Below, piece by piece: positions 58,711 through 64,000 of a stretch of DNA of 64,000 bases. Within the stretch, counting starts at the first letter, position 1, and the number at the start of each line of letters is the position of its first letter. Origin of the DNA: Pseudoxanthomonas suwonensis 11-1 (GTDB taxonomy: Bacteria; Pseudomonadota; Gammaproteobacteria; Xanthomonadales; Xanthomonadaceae); contig NC_014924.1 in assembly GCF_000185965.1 (NCBI RefSeq), forward strand, positions 1,302,001 through 1,366,000, in the 5' to 3' direction. The notes beneath the pieces are model-generated. The model saw nothing but the letters and a program-made list of their open reading frames with translations. It did no database searches and was not told the DNA's origin. Both the position numbers and the translations under genes were made by a program.

Positions 58711-58733
58711 CAAAAACCGGCGCGAGGCCGGTT
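58711..58733 (-). terminator. Terminator of tRNA-Pro
   Basis: Read on the minus strand: AACCGGC-CTCGC-GCCGGTT followed by T-rich sequence (five T from the A-run at 58712-58716). Confidence 0.85.
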
Positions 58734-58752
58734 CTGCGTACCGCTTGGATAT

Positions 58753-58829
<77 letters not shown>

Positions 58830-58840
58830 ACAGGGCGCGC

Positions 58841-58870
58841 ATCATAATGGATATCGAAGCGGGTGGGCAA
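58841..58870 (-). promoter_or_regulatory. Promoter of tRNA-Pro
   Basis: On the minus strand TTGCCC (-35), 18 bp, TATGAT (-10), followed by the GC-rich discriminator gcgcgccc. The TATGATGC core is shared with the tRNA-Phe promoter. Confidence 0.7.
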
Positions 58871-58894
58871 GGATTTTCACAAGAAATTTCCAGA

Positions 58895-59815
58895 TCACTC
58901 GCCGGGCTTGGCCGCGGTACTCGGCGAACCCGTCGCGGCGCGGCGCGCGAGCACCGCTTCGCGGTGGGCGATGTAGGCGTTGGCGGCCAGGATCACCAGC
59001 GCGCCGGCCAGGGTCCAGCCATCGAGCACCTCGTCGAACAGCAGCCAGCCGAACACCGCGACGATCGGCAGCTGCATGAAGCCGATCGGGGTCAGCGCCG
59101 AGACTTCGCCGAGCTTGAGCGCGCGGGTCCACAGCATGTGCCCGCCGGTGCCGAACACGCCGGCCGCCGCCACCCACACCCAGGTGATGCCCTGCGGCCA
59201 GGTCCAAACCCCCAGCGCCGGCACCAGCGACATCGGCACCCACAGCAGGGTGGTCCAGATGACGATGCGGTCGGCCGGCTCGGTGGCCGAGAGCTGCTTG
59301 ATCTGGATCGCGACGATCGCCGACAGCAGCGCGGCCATTACCGCGACCAGGGTGCCGGTGCTGAAGCCGGTGCTGCCCGGGCGCACGATCAGCAGCACGC
59401 CGATGAAGCCTAGCACCACCGCGGCCCAGCGCCGCGCGCGCACCTGCTCGCCCAGCATCGCTGCAGCGGCGATCGTGGCGAACAGCGGGGTGGAATAGGA
59501 CAGCGAGATGGCCTGCGCCAGCGGCAGGTGGCCGATGGCCCAGAAGCCGGCCAGCATCGAACAGATGCCGACCAGGCATCGGAACAGGTAACGCGGGAAG
59601 TGCGCGGTGCGCAGCAGTCCCGGCCCATGGCGCAGCAGCAGCGGCGTCGCCGCCAGCAGGCCGAAGAAGTTGCGGAAGAACGCGACCTCGAAGGTGTGCA
59701 GGCTGGCCGACGCCAGGCGGATCGCCACCACCATCATCCCGAACAGCGCGGTGCTGCCCAGCATCAGCAGCGCGGCACGCAGCGGTACCGGGAGCGGGCG
59801 GCGTGCCTCGGCCAT
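58895..59815 (-). CDS. EamA/DMT family transporter
   Basis: A 306-residue inner-membrane protein made of two EamA repeats of five helices each (Gly-Ser-Thr-Ala-Leu-Phe-Gly near helix 1; Gly-Phe-Trp-Ala-Ile-Gly-His-Leu-Pro-Leu; the second half from about residue 155). Glu-Val-Ala-Phe-Phe-Arg-Asn-Phe and Leu-Phe-Asp-Glu-Val-Leu are family marks. The substrate is unknown. Its ATG shares a base with the murB stop (TGATG); an upstream Met four residues earlier is less likely. Confidence 0.9.
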   Translation of the reverse strand: MAEARRPLPVPLRAALLMLGSTALFGMMVVAIRLASASLHTFEVAFFRNFFGLLAATPLLLRHGPGLLRTAHFPRYLFRCLVGICSMLAGFWAIGHLPLAQAISLSYSTPLFATIAAAAMLGEQVRARRWAAVVLGFIGVLLIVRPGSTGFSTGTLVAVMAALLSAIVAIQIKQLSATEPADRIVIWTTLLWVPMSLVPALGVWTWPQGITWVWVAAAGVFGTGGHMLWTRALKLGEVSALTPIGFMQLPIVAVFGWLLFDEVLDGWTLAGALVILAANAYIAHREAVLARRAATGSPSTAAKPGE

Positions 59816-60861
59816 CAGCCGGCCCACTCCGCCCCGACCAGCCGTGGCTCGGGTTCCAGCGCCACGCCGAAGCGTTCCTGCACCGAGGCGGCGATGCGCC
59901 GCGCCAGCTGCAGCAGCTGCAGGCCGGTGGCATTGCCGTGGTTGACCAGCACCAGGGCGTGGCCGGCGGACACGCCGGCATCGCCCTCGCGTGCGCCCTT
60001 CCAGCCGCAGGCATCGATCAGCCAGGCGGCCGAGAGCTTGCGGGTGGTCGCGGCGTCGCCGGGGAACACCGGCAAGGCGGGATTGGCCACGCGCAGCGCT
60101 TCGGCCAGCGCCTGCGGCACGATCGGGTTCTTGAAGAAGCTGCCGGCGTTGCCGACCACGGCCGGGTCAGGCAGCTTGCGCCGGCGGATGCGGATCACCG
60201 CCTCGGCGACTTCGCGCGGGCCGGGCGAGGCCACGCCCATCGCCGCCAGTTCCTCCGCCAGGCCGGTGTAGTCCAGGCGCGGCGCGGCGGTGCGCGAGAG
60301 CTCGAACTCGACCGCGGTGACGATCCAGCGCCCGGGCTGGCGCTTGAACGCGCTGTCGCGGTAGCCGAAGGCGCAGGCCCCGCGGTCCAGGCGCACGAAG
60401 GCCTGTGCATCGAGGTCCCAGGCTTCCACCGCGGTGATGCGCTCGCCGGCTTCCACGCCGTAGGCGCCGATGTTCTGGATCGGCGCGGCGCCGACGCTGC
60501 CGGGGATCAGGGCCAGGTTCTCCAGGCCGGACAGGCCCTGTTCCACCGACCACATCACCAGGCCGTGCCACTCGACGCCGGCTTCGGCCCGCACGTGCAC
60601 GCGTTCGCCATCGTCTTCCAGCATGCGGATGTCGTGGCCGCCCATCACCAGCGCCGCGCCGGGCGCGTCGCCGGCGAACAGCAGGTTGCTGCCACCGCCC
60701 AGCGGCAGCAGCGGCAGGCCGCGCAGCTGCGGCAGGGCAAGCGCCTCTGGGAGCAGGGATGCGTCGTTGACCTGCAGCAGCCATGGCGCGCGCGCGGGCA
60801 CGCCGAAGGTGTTGCGCGCGGCCAGGTCCGCGTCGCGGACCAGCTGGTAGAGAGCGGTCAT
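59815..60861 (-). CDS. murB: UDP-N-acetylenolpyruvoylglucosamine reductase
   Basis: An FAD enzyme that makes UDP-N-acetylmuramic acid for peptidoglycan. The 348-residue protein (type I length) has Arg-Asn-Thr-Phe, Gly-Gly-Gly-Ser-Asn-Leu-Leu-Phe (FAD), Pro-Gly-Ser-Val-Gly-Ala-Ala-Pro-Ile-Gln-Asn-Ile-Gly-Ala-Tyr-Gly, and catalytic Ser in Asn-Ala-Gly-Ser-Phe-Phe-Lys-Asn-Pro. It lies 13 bp after pyrD and overlaps the EamA start. Confidence 0.97.
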   Translation of the reverse strand: MTALYQLVRDADLAARNTFGVPARAPWLLQVNDASLLPEALALPQLRGLPLLPLGGGSNLLFAGDAPGAALVMGGHDIRMLEDDGERVHVRAEAGVEWHGLVMWSVEQGLSGLENLALIPGSVGAAPIQNIGAYGVEAGERITAVEAWDLDAQAFVRLDRGACAFGYRDSAFKRQPGRWIVTAVEFELSRTAAPRLDYTGLAEELAAMGVASPGPREVAEAVIRIRRRKLPDPAVVGNAGSFFKNPIVPQALAEALRVANPALPVFPGDAATTRKLSAAWLIDACGWKGAREGDAGVSAGHALVLVNHGNATGLQLLQLARRIAASVQERFGVALEPEPRLVGAEWAG

Positions 60862-60874
60862 GCCACGCCTGCGG

Positions 60875-61933
60875 TCATGCGTCGGCGGTGCCGCGGCTGG
60901 GGGCTTCCTTGCGCCGGCGCATCGCGTCCACGCATTCGGCCACCAGTTCCGGGCCGCGGTAGACCAGGCCGGTATAGCACTGCACCAGGGTGGCGCCGGC
61001 GGCCATCTTGGCCACGGCGTCGGCACCGGAAAGGATGCCGCCCACGCCGACCAGCGGGATCGACTCGGGCAGGCGTGCGCGCAGGCGGCGCAGCACGAAG
61101 GTCGACTGCGGCATCAGCGGCGCGCCGGACAGGCCACCGGCCTCGTCGGCATGGTTCATGCCCTGTATCCGCGAGCGGTCGATCGTGGTGTTGGTCGCGA
61201 TCACGCCGTCCACCGCCAGGTCGGACAGCACCCGCGCGGCGGCGTCGATGTCGTTGTCGCTCAGGTCCGGGGCCACCTTGACCAGCACCGGCACGCGCTT
61301 GCCGTGCTGGGCGGCCAGCTTCTCCTGGGCCTCGCGCAGGGTGCCGACCAGGCGGCGCAGCGCCTGTTCCTCCTGCAGCTCGCGCAGGCCGGCGGTATTG
61401 GGCGAGGAGATGTTGACGGTGACGTAGTCGGCCAGCGGATAGACCCGCTCCAGGCAGTGCAGGTAGTCGCTGGCCGCGTCCTCGTTCGGGGTGTCCTTGT
61501 TCTTGCCGATGTTGATGCCCAGCAGGCCGCCCTTGCGCTGGGCCCGCTCGACGTTGCGCACCAGCGCGTCGACGCCGTCGTTGTTGAAGCCCAGGCGGTT
61601 GATCACCGCCTGGCCGGCCGGCAGCCGGAACATGCGTGGCTTCGGGTTGCCCGGCTGCGGTCGCGGGGTGACCGTGCCGACCTCGACGAAGCCGAAGCCC
61701 AGCGACAGCAGCGCGTCGATGTGGGCGCCGTTCTTGTCCAGGCCGGCGGCCAGGCCGACCGGGTTGGGGAAGGTCAGGCCCAGCACCCGGGTCGGCAGCG
61801 GCGCGCAACGGCGCGCCAGCGCCGCCGTGGCGCCGGTGGAGTAGGCCAGGTCGAGCGCCTTGAGGCCGAGGCCATGGGCGCGCTCGGCGTCGAGTCCGAA
61901 CAGGAAGGGGCGGGCGAACGAGTAGACGGACAT
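60875..61933 (-). CDS. pyrD: Dihydroorotate dehydrogenase (quinone), class 2
   Basis: Oxidises dihydroorotate to orotate with ubiquinone at the inner membrane. The 352-residue protein has an N-terminal amphipathic membrane helix (Tyr-Ser-Phe-Ala-Arg-Pro-Phe-Leu-Phe), FMN-binding [18 protein letters not shown] and catalytic Ser in Ile-Ser-Ser-Pro-Asn-Thr. A DUF4190 gene overlaps its start by one base (TGATG). Confidence 0.97.
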   Translation of the reverse strand: MSVYSFARPFLFGLDAERAHGLGLKALDLAYSTGATAALARRCAPLPTRVLGLTFPNPVGLAAGLDKNGAHIDALLSLGFGFVEVGTVTPRPQPGNPKPRMFRLPAGQAVINRLGFNNDGVDALVRNVERAQRKGGLLGINIGKNKDTPNEDAASDYLHCLERVYPLADYVTVNISSPNTAGLRELQEEQALRRLVGTLREAQEKLAAQHGKRVPVLVKVAPDLSDNDIDAAARVLSDLAVDGVIATNTTIDRSRIQGMNHADEAGGLSGAPLMPQSTFVLRRLRARLPESIPLVGVGGILSGADAVAKMAAGATLVQCYTGLVYRGPELVAECVDAMRRRKEAPSRGTADA

Positions 61934-62211
61934 CAGCCCATGGTCCCCAGCCAGGCGATTCCGCCCAGGAACATGAAGATCACCACCAGGCCCAGCACGC
62001 CTATCAGCACCGGCAGCCAGCCCAGCACCAGTCCCACCATCGCCAGGCCGTCGCCGTCGAGGACCCCGCGCGAGCGGCGGATCTCGGAGCGGGCCATGTG
62101 CCCGGTGACGATGGCCACCAGCGAGCCCAGCAGCGGCAGCAGCGTCCAGCCAAGCAGGCCTGTGACGAGGCTGGTGATCGCCAGCGGGCTGGTCTTGGGG
62201 ATCTGGTTCAT
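61933..62211 (-). CDS. DUF4190-like small membrane protein
   Basis: A 92-residue protein with two hydrophobic hairpin helices (around residues 9-40 and 55-90) and [11 protein letters not shown] in the cytoplasmic turn, the typical DUF4190 pattern. Function unknown. Its stop overlaps the pyrD ATG (TGATG), so expression is coupled. Confidence 0.9.
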   Translation of the reverse strand: MNQIPKTSPLAITSLVTGLLGWTLLPLLGSLVAIVTGHMARSEIRRSRGVLDGDGLAMVGLVLGWLPVLIGVLGLVVIFMFLGGIAWLGTMG

Positions 62212-62293
62212 TCGGGTTCCTGCAGGGTGCGGGTGCGGCGCCTGGCGCGCGCGCAGGGGCGATTATTCCAGAAACACGCCGCGGCGCCGTCGC

Positions 62294-63034
62294 TCACGGC
62301 ATGGCCCCGGTGCGCAGGGCGTGCGCCCACTCCGGCCGGCCGAGCGTTTCCGCCCGTCGTGCGGCGGCCTCGTGGTCGTACTCCACCCCCAGCAGTTCGG
62401 CCTCCCAGCGGCCGTCGCGGCGCTCCAGCAGGGCGTAGCGGGCGTGCGGGGTGCCGGTCCCGGACTGGTGGCGCACCGGGTAGCCGGTGTCGAAGGCGGG
62501 CAGGCCGACGCTGCCGGGGTTGCAGGCCAGGCGGCCGCCGTCCAGGCGCAACTGGCGCGGGGTATGCGAGTGGCCGCACAGGACCAGGGCGGCATCCGCG
62601 GCCTCGGGGTGGTCCAGGCGCGCGGCCACGGCGTGGGCGCTGGCCGCGACCAGGACCGGCGGGGCGATGTCGTCCAGCAGGTACTGCAGGTCGCTGCCCG
62701 GGGTGCCGTGGCAGAGCAGGACGTCGTCCAGGCGCAGGCGCGGGGGCAGGGCGCGGATCCAGTCCAGCTGGTCCGGTGCCAGGGCCTGGCGGGCGTGGGC
62801 ATCGGAGCTGGCCAGGCCGGCGGGATCGCCCAGCAGCTGGCGCTCGTGGTTGCCGGCGATGGTCGGCAGGCCCAGCGGGATGAGTCGCTCGAGGGTCTCG
62901 CGTGGCCACAGCGGGCCGGAGACGATGTCGCCGAGGTTGACGATGAGGTCGCAGCCGCGGCGCTCGATGTCGGCCAGGACCGCTTCCAGCGCGGGCAGGT
63001 TGCCGTGGATGTCGGACAGGGCGGCGATGCGCAT
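62294..63034 (-). CDS. Metallophosphoesterase (YfcE/MJ0936-like)
   Basis: A 246-residue cytosolic two-metal phosphoesterase: Ser-Asp-Ile-His-Gly-Asn (Asp and His), Gly-Asp-Ile-Val, Gly-Asn-His-Glu-Arg, Cys-His-Gly-Thr-Pro-Gly and Gly-His-Ser-His-Thr-Pro give the full site. The fold matches small phosphodiesterases such as YfcE; substrate unknown. No signal peptide, unlike the purple-acid-type enzyme of the phosphate operon. Confidence 0.9.
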   Translation of the reverse strand: MRIAALSDIHGNLPALEAVLADIERRGCDLIVNLGDIVSGPLWPRETLERLIPLGLPTIAGNHERQLLGDPAGLASSDAHARQALAPDQLDWIRALPPRLRLDDVLLCHGTPGSDLQYLLDDIAPPVLVAASAHAVAARLDHPEAADAALVLCGHSHTPRQLRLDGGRLACNPGSVGLPAFDTGYPVRHQSGTGTPHARYALLERRDGRWEAELLGVEYDHEAAARRAETLGRPEWAHALRTGAMP

Positions 63035-63127
63035 CTCGGTTGGGAATTCCCGGTGGGGATGCGTGTGTGTTAATCGAAACCGGGGTGGTCGTCCACCGTA
63101 ATGGAGGCCGTGCCGCGTCCACTGCGT

Positions 63128-63159
63128 GCGTCCGGCGGCGGGTGGCCGCCGCCGGACGC
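63128..63159 (-). terminator. Terminator of the ALDH7 gene
   Basis: GCGTCCGGCGGC, 8-nt loop, GCCGCCGGACGC: a perfect 12-bp stem just past the ALDH7 stop. There is no clear T-run. Confidence 0.7.
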
Positions 63160-63167
63160 GGTGCTGC

Positions 63168-64000
63168 TTACAGGTCGAACTTGATGCCTTGGGCCAGCGG
63201 CAGCGAATCGGAGTAGTTGATGGTGTTGGTCTGGCGGCGCATGTAGACCTTCCACGCATCCGAACCGGACTCGCGGCCACCGCCGGTGTCCTTCTCGCCA
63301 CCGAAGGCGCCACCGATCTCCGCGCCGGAGGTGCCGATGTTGACGTTGGCGATGCCGCAGTCGCTGCCAGCGGCCGACAGGAACTTCTCGGCCGACTTCA
63401 GGTTGGTGGTGAAGATCGAGGACGACAGGCCCTGCGGCACGCCGTTCTGCATCTCGATGGCCTCGTCCAGGGTGCTGTACTTCATCACGTACAGGATCGG
63501 CGCGAAGGTCTCGTGCTGCACGACCTCGTCGCTGTTCTGCAGGCCGGTGATGATGGTCGGCAGGACGAAGTGGCCCGGACGGTCCAGCTTCTCGCCGCCG
63601 GTGGCGACGGTGCCGCCGGAGGCCTTGGCCTTCTCGACCGAGGCCAGGAACTGCTGCACGGCCTCGGCACTGTTGAGCGGGCCCATCAGGTTGGCGGTGT
63701 CCAGCGGATCGCCGATCTTGCCCTCGACCTGCTTGTAGGCCTTGACCAGGGTCTCCAGCACGTTGTCGTAGATGGACTCGTGCACGATCAGGCGGCGGGT
63801 GGTGGTGCAGCGCTGGCCGGCGGTGCCGACCGCGCCGAACACGATGCCCGGGATCGCCAGCTTCAGGTCCGCGGTCTCGTCCAGGATGATGGCGTTGTTG
63901 CCGCCCAGCTCCAGCAGGCAGCGGCCCAGGCGGCGGGCGACCTTCTCGTTGACGATGCGGCCGACTTGGGTCGAGCCGGTGAAGGAGATCAGCGGCACGC
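63168..64000 (-). CDS. amaB: ALDH7-type aldehyde dehydrogenase, C-terminal part (piperideine-6-carboxylate/aminoadipate semialdehyde)
   Basis: The last ~277 residues of a long NAD-dependent aldehyde dehydrogenase; the 5' end lies beyond the window. Catalytic Glu in Leu-Glu-Leu-Gly-Gly-Asn-Asn, Cys in Gly-Gln-Arg-Cys-Thr-Thr-Thr-Arg-Arg, and the ending Gln-Gly-Ile-Lys-Phe-Asp-Leu are typical of the ALDH7 (antiquitin) group, which oxidises piperideine-6-carboxylate from lysine breakdown to 2-aminoadipate. With lat in the same window this completes the two-step lysine route, though the genes are not adjacent. Related ALDH7 roles (betaine aldehyde) remain possible. Confidence 0.85.
   Translation of the reverse strand, partial: VPLISFTGSTQVGRIVNEKVARRLGRCLLELGGNNAIILDETADLKLAIPGIVFGAVGTAGQRCTTTRRLIVHESIYDNVLETLVKAYKQVEGKIGDPLDTANLMGPLNSAEAVQQFLASVEKAKASGGTVATGGEKLDRPGHFVLPTIITGLQNSDEVVQHETFAPILYVMKYSTLDEAIEMQNGVPQGLSSSIFTTNLKSAEKFLSAAGSDCGIANVNIGTSGAEIGGAFGGEKDTGGGRESGSDAWKVYMRRQTNTINYSDSLPLAQGIKFDL

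Overview
This window is about 70% G+C and comes from a member of the Xanthomonadaceae (Lysobacterales), of the Pseudoxanthomonas, Lysobacter, Luteimonas or Stenotrophomonas type. The best evidence is an arginine cluster with N-acetylornithine carbamoyltransferase, an acetylcitrulline deacetylase and a fused N-acetylglutamate synthase/kinase, followed by proB and proA. A Zn-less DksA with a lysine/alanine tail, a TonB receptor and a GH9 cellulase fit the same group. I cannot name the genus. No prophage, CRISPR array, rRNA or transposase gene was seen.

Layout. 1-5.6 kb: TraB/GumN-family end, dxs, an HNH nuclease and small envelope proteins (LEA2-like lipoprotein, lipocalin, DUF6491 lipoprotein). 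5.7-6.8 kb: tRNA-Phe with promoter and terminator, then a gene-poor stretch with a palindrome and a terminator that may bound a small RNA. 6.8-17.1 kb: yggX, mutY, ftsY, rsmD, coaD, a lipoprotein, a ferredoxin overlapping ggt, an MBL-fold hydrolase, a GH9 enzyme and upp. 17.2-22.9 kb: a TonB receptor divergent from an exported phosphatase set (phytase-like lipoprotein, metallophosphatase lipoprotein, exported pyrophosphatase). 23-33 kb: lysine 6-aminotransferase divergent from an Lrp/AsnC regulator, queA, epmB and efp, a TRZ/ATZ amidohydrolase, ubiG, gph, a squalene-synthase-like protein and folE2.

33-45.6 kb: a subtilisin autotransporter, a proline-rich exported protein, decayed tandem copies of the 3' end of an M23 peptidase gene, the M23 gene with a dihydroorotase gene and yidD, a dksA-type gene, a repeat-bearing gap, an MFS gene, sufE, cysS and a small exported protein. 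45.6-57.4 kb: the arg/pro cluster. It opens with a predicted leader peptide (Arg-Ala-Arg-Arg near its end) and a strong terminator whose 5' arm can pair with the leader's stop-codon region, which is the design of a transcription attenuator. 57.4-64 kb: an MFS gene, tRNA-Pro, an EamA transporter, murB, pyrD, a DUF4190 protein, a metallophosphoesterase and the end of an ALDH7 gene likely to act after lysine 6-aminotransferase.

Most genes are housekeeping. The signals I rate highest are the argF' leader/attenuator, the exported phosphate-scavenging set, an inverted-repeat element spanning the argF'-argG junction, the decayed gene-end repeats and the candidate small RNA after tRNA-Phe.
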